Part shown: positions 23,801-34,207 of the stretch, in pieces
Layout: each line of letters opens with the position of its first letter
Numbering within the stretch: position 1 is the stretch's first letter
From: Linnemannia hyalina
Lineage: Eukaryota; Mortierellomycota; Mortierellomycetes; Mortierellales; Mortierellaceae
Assembly: GCA_019671135.1 (NCBI GenBank)
Contig: JAHRHY010000018.1
Span: 496,001-560,000, forward strand
DNA length: 64,000 bases
Direction: 5' to 3'
Program-made: the position numbers and the translations under genes
Notes under the pieces: generated by a model
Databases searched by the model: none
The model's input: the letters and a program-made list of their open reading frames with translations, nothing else
What the model was told of the DNA's origin: nothing

Positions 23801-24877
23801 CCAACAGACACAGCAACATCAGGATCAAGCTCTGCGTGAGAGTGCTCAAGCGATCCTGGCGGACCTGTGGTTGGTTGCACAGCGCTTCAAGTCCGTCTCT
23901 CTTAGCCATGCTAGCGTAAGTATATTAGCTTGTTTTCCTGTGGTTGTGAGAAAGGTGTGCACGTAAATATTTTGATGCGGCCTACTCACTAGTATGTTTG
24001 TTTTCAAATACTTGTTTGTTAGGTGGCGAGACAAATTGGAGAGATGATTTCGCCGACGGGACTGGACTATAATACGGTCAAGATGACATATGTTGCACCG
24101 GTGTTGCGAGCATTCTTGAATGCAAAGGAGGTAGATCCCAGTCTTGGTATAGTGAATGTCCCAGACGGAAGCAGTCCCAACCCGAACCAAGGACAGGGCA
24201 TGAATAGTAATGCCTGGGGTGGACGAGGAGGTGGAAATGTTGGTGGCGGCAACCGAGGTGGACGAGGAGGTATGCAAGGAGGTGGAGGTCCTCGATTCAG
24301 TGACAACAACAGCCGAAACAACAACGCCAACAGTAATAACCGACGAGGCGGATTTGGTGGTAATGCCGGAGGGCCGGGTGGATTCCGCAACAGCCAGGGC
24401 GGAAACGCCAACAATGTGACCAGTAGCACGGAAGAGATTCTTTCAGACCCTACTTTGCCGTTGTTCAGCATGACCGGAAAAACTCAACCCGTGCCGTATC
24501 TGGAGACGACACCCCCGACGCGTGAGGAGATTGAGGGAGAAGACCAGGTATATCTGTCAGAGTTGGGTGAGGAAGGCAGTCTGTTGAGGACGTATTGGGG
24601 CCCGCGCGGTGCTCAGGGCAGTTCTGTGGCTGCGATTGTGAACTCTGTGACCTCTTTGGATTCCACGTCTCTTCTTGAAGCTTCTTCATCGGTAGGTGGA
24701 GTGCCGCCGGTGCCGATTGTTGCGGGTGCAGCCCCTGTTCCTGCTGGAGCTGATTTGGCGTCGATCCATGCGGCTGCACAGCAGAGACGGCTGAAGAGAC
24801 CTCGCTTACAGGACTTTTCGGGACGGACGCCTGTCAAGGAGTATGGTGGATTCAGCAAGTCTTCAGGGTTTTCTTAA
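20811..24877 (+). CDS. INTS13: Integrator subunit 13 / Asunder homologue
   Basis: Eleven exons: 20811-20913, 21065-21177, 21278-21367, 21495-21928, 22046-22121, 22226-22547, 22637-22726, 22817-23112, 23222-23494, 23604-23915, 24023-24877. All ten introns obey GT-AG and the phases close, giving 987 residues. The N-terminus (RTILLLDHSPLA, then SMWTSFMNAALHFSRITLDL) matches the VWA-like start of Asunder/INTS13 (TVFVVDHCPY, SLWTCSVESSMEYCRI). Mid-protein VVNHGGRLFIHC equals the animal SSHGGEIFLHV block. The last residues (QRRLKRPRLQDFSGRTP) match the animal RINTANSRKHQEFAGR tail that binds the Integrator cleavage module. In animals INTS13 joins INTS10/14 in the Integrator complex, which cleaves nascent transcripts at RNA polymerase II. 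Odd features: a Gly/Asn/Arg-rich insert (GGRGG repeats, about residues 765-840) and a length beyond the animal ~700. Exon 7's donor could lie 7 bases earlier with little effect. Confidence 0.82.
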
Positions 24878-27734
24878 ATGAGGTTCTCACTCGATCTCTA
24901 TTCAGTAAAATCAATGCTTCTCACTTTGCCGAGCAGCGAGACCCTTTCGAGATCCAAAAAATGTACCAAATATAAAATTTGCTACCAATTAACAATGTAC
25001 GGTGGTCTGGACGGGGACTCTTTCAGTGTAAGATACGAATGGACGGCAAAGTGCGTGTTTTATTTTTGTTTGCATGAAAGAAGCCTTTGTGCTCTTTCGG
25101 TTATTGTTTCCGAGCTCTTGTATACACGCGTTTCTCTGCATGTCTTTGTGATTTTTTTTTCTTTTATCTTTTTTTTTTTTTTTGTTCCCGTCTTGGTGTG
25201 TTTCCCGGGGGTATGTGCCATAGGAAAAAACGAAGGAGGGTAAGAAAGCAAGCAAAGAAGGCAAGGAAGGAAGGAAGGGAAAAAATGCGCAGAGAAGAAC
25301 ATACCGTTTAAAAACACACATAAAACAACCAGGCGGGAAGAAACAACCGGGATTATGCATATCACTTATGGACAGGTGGGGAACTGAACTCATTTTTTGG
25401 TTCCTGGATTTTTTTTGTATTCCGCAGGCATTTGTCTTTTTTTGTTTGCATGTGTATGTTATGGTTCTTCTTTCAAACAGGATATGATTTTTTTTCCGTA
25501 GGGTTTGGATCAGGGCTCACTGTATGGATGGGGGTGTGGTGGTGGTGGGGGACAGTGGAGAAGAAACTATGAATGATAGAGGCTTCCTGCATCGCAAGGT
25601 GTCCAAATGTTCAAATAGTTCTAGATCGTCTGACAGATGGAATGGGCTTCCCTGCTTCCAAGGGACCAGCTGATTAGATGGGAGAGAAATACATGAGCCA
25701 AGGATACCTACTGGCCCCCGCACGAGCCTTATAGGCTTGAGGGACTGGGGCCAAGCGGCGATACGGAGGATTGTTAGAGGGAGGAAAAACAAAAACGGGT
25801 TCTTAGATTGGATTGATAAAGGGTGTCGATTGGTCCTTGAGAAATTAGGGTTGAGGAATCTGGAGCTTGGTCGTTGGTCCCTGTGTGGGAGAGACGTGTG
25901 GGAGATGTGGGTTTGTGTGGAAGATGAATAATGAAATGCATTGGACACGTGTCCAGTGTCCCTTGCGCTCCTTAATTGAAATATTTGTGTGTGTGTGTGT
26001 AAGAGATGGCATGTGAAAAAATCAAAAGGGAAGGGATTCTCATTCGCACCCCCAACATTACGAAGGGGGGAAAGCCTGGCAAGAAGAAGGGGAAACCCCC
26101 GATTCTGTGACAAAATAGACAAAGGACTGGAGTGGCAAAGAGACAACTGGCCCTTCTCTTCAGCCGAAGAACTAACGAACAACGAATAACGAACAACGAA
26201 CAATATTACCACCAACGATGGAGAACAAGTCCAAAAAAACCCCCCACCACAGATTGGGCACACTCTCTGTCCAGAAGGGGAAGAACCCATGTGTCAATCA
26301 CTAAAAATGTTCCCACTTGCCTTTGCTTGACAACCAAAAAAACAAAAAAAGAGTGTTCAGTTTGGGTTGCTCCAATGGAGACGGACAAAGGAGCGAGACC
26401 GATCCCACCACACCATCATCATCGCCAGTACTAGTCAATGTTGCTGTTGTTCAAGAGGACGTTATTTTATCGTCAGATGCTAGGTTCAACCGGTATGTTA
26501 AAAGTGAACGAGATGGGCAAACAGCATACGAGACCGACCGGCTAGGCCGATGTCATTGCCATTGGCAGCGGCATGTGGGGTGAAGCACCCCTCGCCAGAA
26601 GGAAGGGGGAAAGAAGGACATATGGGTTGCACGCATGAACAATCGGGACATTGATGTGTCTTGTGTTGTTGATGTTGTTTGCTGTTTGTCTTCGCTTCAC
26701 TTGTCACTTGTATCTCTCCCCTTTGTCGCTGTTACAAGTGGTGTGAGGAGATCCCTTATTTTCATGTGGGATTCTTCTTTTTTTATCTGTTGCGGCAACC
26801 TGTTGTTGGTCGGTTGGTTGCATCTTTGTTTACGATGTCCATCTTGGACACCTTTGGAGGAAGACGAGCAGGATACCTTCCGATACCGAGATACAGATTG
26901 ATGGATCCCCCTCAACCAACCAAAGGGAATAACGACAGTTTCTGAAATGAGCGACAACAACGAAGAGAACGAGACCGATGGAGACAAATGAATGAAGAGA
27001 TGATAGAAAGCAGGAAATGAAAGCGAAGGAGGCATTGTGGGGGGTTGATGATGCATACCATACCGTAGCACGCTAAGAGACTAAAAGAGAAAGGAAGGCA
27101 ATGAGCAGTGTGGAGTAGCTATTTGAGGGTGGTCGGTTGTGTTAGTTGAGAAAGTGAGTTAGTGTATCCATGTTGTGGAAGAGAAGCCCGTTGTCTGTCG
27201 GTGTTTTGCTGTTGTTTGTTGTTGCTGTTAATGTTGTCGTTGTCGTTGTCTTTTCTCTTCCTCCCCCACACTTTTTTGCCAACTTCTCCCACACCCATAG
27301 TACATGCTGCACACAAAATCGGCTCCTTTTCTTCTCTCTTTGTCGTTTCTGACTTCAATCCCCATCCAACCCACCCGCCTTTTTTTTTTTTTGGCCTTCT
27401 TTCTTTCTTATTCCACTCACACTTTTTTTTACTTTGATTCGGTCCATATCGTCCTTCTTCCTTCCTTCCTTCCATCCTTCCCTCCCTCTCTTTTCACTCA
27501 GCTTTCTTTTCCTTCCTTACCCTCACCCAGAGTCGAATCATCACTCTTGCCCTCTCTATTCTTCCTTCCCCCTCCACACCCACACCCTCTCTTCCTTCCT
27601 TGCCCTCACCCAACAACCCAATCTCACACACCTTCCCTTATACTCACTCACTCGCTCACTCACTCATACCACTCTTATACACATTCTTATACACACTCTC
27701 TTCCTTCACCTTCACAACACAAACAACAACAACA
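24878..27734. other. 2.86 kb region upstream of OPI1
   Basis: No supported gene. Contains the INTS13 3' region, long T-rich and pyrimidine tracts at 27380-27500 and a CACTCACT repeat patch near 27640-27670, which together probably form the OPI1 core promoter and leader. A 257-residue minus-strand frame at 25517-26290 and a plus frame overlapping OPI1 lack any sign of function. Confidence 0.6.
26010..26019 (+). promoter_or_regulatory. CATGTG-type E-box resembling an inositol response element
   Basis: CATGTGAAAA agrees with the yeast ICRE consensus CATGTGAAAT at 9 of 10 positions. That element is bound by the Ino2/Ino4 pair that Opi1 represses. It lies about 1.7 kb before OPI1. One match by eye in 2.8 kb is weak evidence, and the pathway wiring in this lineage is not known to me. 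Confidence 0.2.
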
Positions 27735-30700
27735 ATGCCTCCAGCTCCATCGACCAAGGCTCAGCCAATGTCCATATCGCAGCTGTGCCAACAGAACGAC
27801 TCGGACGACGACTTCAACCGCAACAACCTTACCACTGTCAAGCAGGAACTTGACCAGGATCCCCTTGACCTCAACAACTCCGAACCCCATTATCAACAAC
27901 AACAGCAACAGCACTATCGAAACGGCAACGATAACAACAACAACAACAACAACAACAACAACCACTACAACAATAACCAACACAGATACAGCAACTCATC
28001 CGACGAGTTTGAAGAATTCGACACTACCCCTCGATCGAGTCAGCAGCAACAACAGTCAGTGCCAGACCCTGCAGAGCAACTCGCCGCAGAGGCTCTTGGC
28101 GATATGGCCAATGCTGCTCCCCGTTCATCATCTTCCTCTACCACTACCACTACCACAACCACTTCTTCCTCTTCCTCCTTTGTCGCTCCCGCTACCCCGT
28201 TCATCTCTCGTATGTCAAGCTTGCCCCTCGTCAACTCGGCCTTGAAGGCTTACGAGTCCGGAAAGCAGAACAGCAAAGTCATGAAGGTAATCATCATCAT
28301 TCATTCCCTTTATCTTGTTTTCTCTCCAAAAGACCCCGATTTGTCATGTACTTTTCTTATTCAAAGAAAACAGGAAGAGGAGGCCTTGAAAGAGACGGGA
28401 AGAAGGGGGTTTAGTGGAAAAGGGTTTTGTAGGGCGGATGATTCTCAAAGAGGACAAGGAGCAAGGGGTAAAAGGATAATGATGAGAGTGTATGAGGGAT
28501 AGTGAGTGGGGGTCTGGCTGTGTCTGTTGTTCCATGGCCTGCGCTGGAGAGGGTGAGTGCAAGGATGGCATGACACTTTCTCTCCCTCGTATACAACAGG
28601 AACAAGAACCCACCGACCATATAGACACATGTGCACATCCACATACGACAATGACAACATCAACAAACAGTGAGAGTCGATTTCCCACCCAGAGACACAT
28701 GTACAACCAACAAGAGTGCGCCTTGGCAGACACATGTCCCCTTTTTCCCATTGAATTATTATCACCATTCAATGCGTCGCCGGCGACAGCCTTTCTTTTT
28801 CTTTCGCACTCTCTAGAGAGTACTGTCGACATTCATGATATTGTGCATTGGCCTCTCTTCCACCTCCTCTTCTTTTTTACTCTTTTCTTGTTGACTGTAT
28901 TACCCTCATCCGCACACCTACTCTTCCCCTACCACAAACTCACACGTTGTGTGTTCAGCCTCCTTCACTCTACTCCACATACAACACTTCTCCACCTCCA
29001 CCTCCACCATTGCACACCCATCAATCACTATCACGCAATTTCATCATGCTTTCATTCCATAGCCCATTGGGCCTGGTAAAACGACATACTCCGCTCCAGC
29101 ACCCTACTCTTCCTTTCCTCAATTCCTCCCTCCCGCTCGTCCCTTCTCCACACACGCATACTCTCTCTCCTCTCTGTCTTTTTACCCGCGGAGTCACTGG
29201 GCCATATCAGTGGAGAGAGAGAACAAAGAGAGCATGCTCTCGTCTGGCTTGGTAGCTTTTTATTTCCCGTGGGGGTATGGAACGAGAGTATAAACGAGAG
29301 AAATAATAGGGAGATTTCTTTTCATTGTGAGCAATTGCCGGCTTGTACCAATGCCCATCGATGCAGCAAGACGAAGGGCGTGGGTCGACAGCCAGAACAG
29401 AGAGGCGGAGACAGAGATGAAGGGCAATCTATCGTCGCTGACTTTTGTTGTCGTTGTTGTTGCTGCTGCTGCTGTCATCGTTGTTGTGCGTCGGCTCTCA
29501 TGGCTCATTGTCCACTTAATAATTAGAAAGGATTTTATGATTGTGTGGTGCAGTACTGCTGTTATTTTGTTTGTGGTCTGGGCATTGCACTCTCTTTGTC
29601 TATTGCTCTTCTATCCCTTCCAATTCATTTATTCCTGAATGCCAACGATAAGCACACAACAACCTGGGAGCACATTCCTAGAAGTGTCAAATTACTTATC
29701 TTTCTGCTGTGCGCCGCGCCCTCTCTTCGAAATTACCACTTCTGCCATTTGTGCTGCAAACTAACCAGTTATCCATTCCTCTCTCTCTCTCTCTTGATGA
29801 ATTCAATTAGTACGGTGCCGAGATGGTCGAGTCAAGTGTGAAGTCGCTCTCGAAGCCAGTCTTTGACCAGGTATGATGATATGTTCACCACGCTCCATGG
29901 TCCACAGTGACTTGTTACAGAGACCTACTTGAGACGCATGTGACAACAGCATTATCCAGGGGTGGAAAAGGAGAAGGAAGGACTTGTTTATGCATGCAGC
30001 ATCACTTTTTTCTTTCATGTGTATGTCTATGTGTGCATGGGTCATCATCAGTTGACTCTCCTATCCTTCGCCCTTTCTGTCCTTTTTTGTCACTGTCCAT
30101 ACTGCTGTGCAGGCCATGAGTCTAGACTACACATTCTCTTCATAATTTTTTGCTCACCACTTTTCTTTTTACTTGTATTGAAATAGCTCGAGAAGGTTTA
30201 CCCAGCAAAATCAGATGCCCAGGCCTTGCCATCGCCTACCAGCTCGGCGCGATCCTCAAACGACATCCTTCGACCAGATAACAACGGCGCCTACTATGCC
30301 TATCGGTCACGCGGCGATAGCATTGACAGCACATCCTCCAACACCAGCTCTAGACCCAGCTTTGATGTCCTCCGCGCTCGCAACACACGCCATGAAGAAG
30401 GTAGGACTAGGAATTCTATGAGAATTAACATCCATGTACCTTAAGTGAGAGCGAAAGCAACTCACCACTATGTCTTTTCTCACTTATCAATCATTAGCCA
30501 CGTTGAGACAGCGTTCGGATTCGCAATCTAGCCAGCGTAGCTTCCAGTACCCTGGATCTGCCAATGGCTATTACCCTCAACAACAACAGCAGCAGTCATC
30601 TCAACCATCACAGCAGCAACAACAACAGGTCGGCACTCACTCGTCGGCACCCTCGCAGCAGTTTTCGGGTTGGAGGGGAGTCGTTGCTACAGTCGGAACA

Positions 30701-31922
30701 GCCTCTGCCGCCGGTGTGGCCATCTTTAGCGAGGAGAGCATGAAGAGTCTCAAGTACTGCCTGCAATGGCTCCAGGTAACCATCTTATTCGAGTTTGGAG
30801 CAAGAAAAGAAAGTGTTATCGACCGTGTAACTTCCAAACTAACATGTTCATTTCATCTTTTTTTATGTGTAGTATGCGGTGCAACACATTGATCATCAGA
30901 TTGGACTTTTGCGTGCGTTTTTGGTCTCGTTGGCCAGCCCATCATCCAGCACAGCGATGGTGCCTTCGACGGCGGCTTCAACGTTGGCGTCGATTAAGAA
31001 GGAGGTTGTCGAGACGCTTCGTAAAGTCATCAACGTCGTCTCTCGATACGCAGGAGCCTGTCTGCCCGACCAGGCCAAGATCAGTGTCCGCCAATTCATT
31101 CTTTCGATGCCCGTTCGCTGGGCAACACTCAACAACGAATCCCTTCCCTCGACTCCCATGGGCTCGCCTTCGCTAGGCCCCCAATCCGACCGCAGTCCCG
31201 AACAACAGGCGGCGTTGAACGAAACCTCCGAACGCGCCACCAAGGTGCTGGTCCTGGCTCATGAATCGTCTGATATGTTAAAGTCGGTTGCCTCGATCTT
31301 CAAGGATTCGGTTGACAAGGCCGAGAACTGGATGGATAAGCTGCGATATGTCGGAATGAACCCTCAGAACAACAGCGAGGGTTTGCCCAGCTGGGCGCCT
31401 ACTGGATTCCCCGGCGCACCCCCTGGTGGTATGCCTGGCGGGTTCCCTGGCGCTCCCGTGCCTGGATCGTCCAATGGTCTTGAGCAGTACTCTTTGCGCA
31501 ACTCTTCGACTACCTCCTCTGTCGCCAACAGCAACGGACACAGTAATGGAACAGCTAACGGCAGCGGAACTGGATCTCCCTCGCGCAGTCTCAAGAGCTC
31601 TCCTCGGATGAGCGGACGTACCGACAACCATCGCCACGCTTACCGTCAACAGAAGAACAACATGTCTGGAGACGAGGAATCGGGCACAGAGGAGGAAGAT
31701 GTTATACTTGGCGGCATGGATGACAGCGAGGATGAACGTCTTCATCACCAGAGCACAGGTGTCCATGCACCGTTGAAGCGGAGCATGGGATCTGCAAACT
31801 CGACTCAAGGCAACGCTGTCCGTCGTCGCAAGAAGCGTGGCGAGAGCGCCGAGATTGTTGCAGGATTGGGACTTCAGAACTCTGACGCTGTCCCCCACCC
31901 TATCAAGGAGGAGGTCATGTAA
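27735..31922 (+). CDS. OPI1: Opi1-type transcription factor
   Basis: Five exons: 27735-28286, 29811-29870, 30187-30400, 30498-30775, 30873-31922; 717 residues, phases closed, GT-AG throughout. In yeast Opi1 represses phospholipid synthesis genes, is held at the ER by phosphatidic acid and the VAP protein Scs2, and moves to the nucleus when phosphatidic acid falls. The family core runs SRMSSLPLVNSALKAYESGK, YGAEMVESSVKS, then (after a poly-Gln zone) GWRGVVATVGTASAAG, LKYCLQWLQYAVQHID and RYAGACLPDQAKISVRQFILSMP. Residues before the core are Gln/Asn-rich with a poly-Asn run, plus SSDEFEEFDTTP, which resembles a degenerate FFAT motif. The tail has a GAPPGGMPGG patch, acidic stretches and a basic cluster (RRRKKR). 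Intron 1 is 1524 bases, far longer than others here. AATAAA at 32189 is a possible polyadenylation signal. Confidence 0.9.
29046..29075 (+). other. candidate alternative first exon of OPI1
   Basis: Inside OPI1 intron 1, a CT-rich tract (28860-28970) is followed by a CA-rich leader, then an ATG opening 10 codons (MLSFHSPLGL) that end exactly at a GTAAAA donor. Its phase is 0, the same as exon 1, so splicing to exon 2 at 29811 would give an in-frame shorter Opi1 without the Gln/Asn-rich N-terminus. The arrangement mirrors the promoters of other genes in the window. Inferred, not proven. Confidence 0.35.
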
Positions 31923-32039
31923 AGAGTTTTCTCGACTTTTTTTTTTTTGGCTATGCATCTTTCTCAAACACACATACACAAACGGTGGATTCCATATCCA
32001 CTCCCTTCCATACCTTGGTAATATCGCTTTGCCTACCTA

Positions 32040-32058
32040 CCCCCCCCCCCCCCCCCCC
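32040..32058. repeat. poly-C run (19 bases)
   Basis: Uninterrupted run of 19 C in the OPI1 3' region. Such a run can form a G-quadruplex on the other strand and is prone to length variation. Confidence 0.9.
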
Positions 32059-32654
32059 TTCTTTCACCTTTTGCCCCTCTCCTTTTTTTTCCTGTTTTCT
32101 CGTCCCTATTACTCCTACCTTTCTTCATGTATTTTAGCAACCTTCCTCCTTATATCACGACTCACTATTTTCGAAAATAACAAGAAACAATAAATGCTGT
32201 ATCATAACAAACATGTATGGGACCCTAGCATCGGTGTATTTGGAGAGATATATAGATAGATAAAGAAGATAAAAAAAAACAAGGTAGGAATGGAAGTGAT
32301 GGAAAACAACTGAAGGTTGCGCTTTCAAGTATTGAATAGCCTAGGTATTCTTAATACGTGTAAAATCGCTTGCATGCGCCAAATAAAAAACTCAGTAGCT
32401 GGGTCGTAACAATAGTGCTCGCAGACGTCATCGTTTGACTCAGGGTCGCTAGTGGTTAACACTCTGGTTACGATTATTGGTGGGGGTGCCAAGGAGGAGA
32501 GTGGTAATGGTGACCATAGCGTTGGCGACAAGTTTGATGGAGGAAGAGAAAAAAAGGGGTTATGAGACTTTTGCATTTGTTCATGTCTTTGGGTCCGTGC
32601 GTGCCTGTACACGTTCATTTGTTGCGCGTAGCTTTAAGAGTTGGCTTTGCGCGC

Positions 32655-32680
32655 TTTTTTTTTTTTTTTTTTTTTTTTGC

Positions 32681-32706
<26 letters not shown>
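32655..32706. repeat. poly-T plus (GA)n microsatellite
   Basis: 24 T bases followed by GC and about 13 GA units. Simple sequence, no coding role. Confidence 0.9.
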
Positions 32707-32711
<5 letters not shown>

Positions 32712-32963
32712 TTGCATGCTTGGGGCATCAGGAGTTACTGAAATTGTGTTTGGGCTGACGACTGATCCATAATACTCAAGTTGCCGAATTACGGATGGGG
32801 TGGTGGTGTGATGATTATGATGGTTATCTGATAACTTTAAGAGTCTCAAAAACGATCATCGCCGAAAAAAAAAAAAAAAAAGGGTACACGTAACTATTCC
32901 TTGCACTGTACAGTACATTCGTTCATTGTTCTGTGTCCTTTTTTTTTTCCATTATTTATTTCT

Positions 32964-33197
32964 TCAGAGAGGAACACATTGACACACGCTTTCGTAGCAG
33001 GATCCATCACTGTAATCCACGTCCTTGTCCTTGACGCAATCATCGCGGCGTTGGTTGTTGTCGCAAACACTTCGTTCCTCAAATACACCCACTGCTCCAG
33101 CACCACCATCGACAGCAGAAATAGGGGCGGCCATTGCAATCGTGAGGCTGTTGTAGTTGCTGTTGATCAGATCAAAGGGGGCGACGGTGGCGACCAT
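32964..33197 (-). CDS. small cysteine-containing, possibly secreted protein
   Basis: From the ATG at 33197 the minus strand gives 77 residues: a short hydrophobic start (MVATVAPFDLI), SNYNSLTIAMAAP, a Gly/Val/Ala-rich stretch, and a C-terminus with cysteines at 45, 54, 67, 72 and 74 (SVC...DDC...GSC...VCQC). In the same frame the codons just upstream read KVLLLVV, which would complete a classic signal peptide. No ATG precedes them, so the true start may have been lost or lie in an unseen exon. Upstream sequence looks like a real leader (CAAACAACC repeats) with an AGATAAATA TATA-like box near 33357. A degenerate relative lies at 15482-15701. The family is not recognised. Five cysteines leave one unpaired. 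Confidence 0.4.
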   Translation of the reverse strand: MVATVAPFDLINSNYNSLTIAMAAPISAVDGGAGAVGVFEERSVCDNNQRRDDCVKDKDVDYSDGSCYESVCQCVPL

Positions 33198-34207
33198 GAC
33201 GACCAGGAGAAGGACCTTGCAAAGAGAAAATATATGTCGTATATCCTGAAGTAAAGGGAAGGGGGAGTGTTTTTGGTTGTTTGTTTGGTTGTTTGAGTGG
33301 ATGAGTTGTGGGAGAGGGAATTTTGATTGCTTGAACTTTTTAGAGTTGGGTGTCTGGGTATTTATCTCCAAGCGTCAAATCGCTCACGCCCTCTTTTTAC
33401 AGAGAAAAAGAGCCAGTGCGCAAAAATGAGAAAGGAACAGCACCGAAAAAATAAGGAGGCACATTGTTACTCAGGGGAGAGGGTCGACGGCCAGAGTTGT
33501 AGGACCGCTGTTAAGTCCTCAATTGGTACGGGGGGGGGGAAGGAGGGTTGTAGGTTGGAAGGGGGGGAAGTGATAATAGCGTCCTAAAAGAATCACACGA
33601 AACGATACAATGCAGCGCGCCAGCGAAACTCTTGTCAATACTGCTCTCGTCCAAGAAGTGATGTGTAAAAGGACAAAGAGCAGACAAGAGGGCTCGGCGC
33701 ACTACTAATACTATGTCTACTAAAGAATATGACTGCTAACCTAAGGCATCGCCGCCACTGCCTAGCCACCACATCTTTTTGTAACAACATCAAGGACCAC
33801 AAAGAATGTATGGAAATGCGGTCCTCTCCATTAATGCTACAAGGGCTAAAAAAAAATATAGGGAACCAAAAGAGCGCGTGCGATTGTGTTCCTCAAAACC
33901 ACGAGGTCCGGCTACATCTTCAACGTGCATTAACGATAGGCGGGAAAGCAAACTCCTATGTAGACAAGGAGACGCCTTGAACCCAGGGCGAGAAGAAAAA
34001 TTATAAAACATTCGTTTCTCTGAATACAGGAGGAGGAAAAGAAGGAAAAATGACGATGGGTGTCGAGTTTCTTTTCGTTGTTTTTCATTGAGTATACAGA
34101 AGTCTAACATCGTGGAACAGAAAAAAGTTCCGCAGCGGCATTGACGGCGATAGGGGAAAGACGAACAAATATAAGGAGACGCCTAGCAAGCTATTAGATT
34201 TATTACT
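33198..34207. other. non-coding stretch
   Basis: Presumed leader and promoter of the small secreted protein, then about 800 bases with short frames only and a GGGGGGGG run near 33530. Nothing recognised. Confidence 0.5.

Larger units (their letters stand above)
31923..32963. other. non-coding stretch rich in simple repeats
   Basis: OPI1 3' region, then simple-sequence DNA: 19 C at 32040-32058, 24 T at 32655-32678 and (GA) at 32681-32706, and an A-run near 32865-32881. No gene recognised. Confidence 0.6.

Noticed and set aside
25517..26290. 257-residue minus-strand open frame
   Set aside because: No recognisable domain, composition typical of chance frames in CT/GA-rich DNA and no splice-linked neighbours.
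27304..28245. 313-residue plus frame overlapping the OPI1 start
   Set aside because: Dominated by Thr/Ser/Pro from the CT-rich promoter and out-of-frame OPI1 exon 1; the OPI1 frame explains the region.
28344..28832. 162-residue minus-strand frame within OPI1 intron 1
   Set aside because: No domain, Cys/Ser/Val-rich chance composition, antisense to intron sequence.
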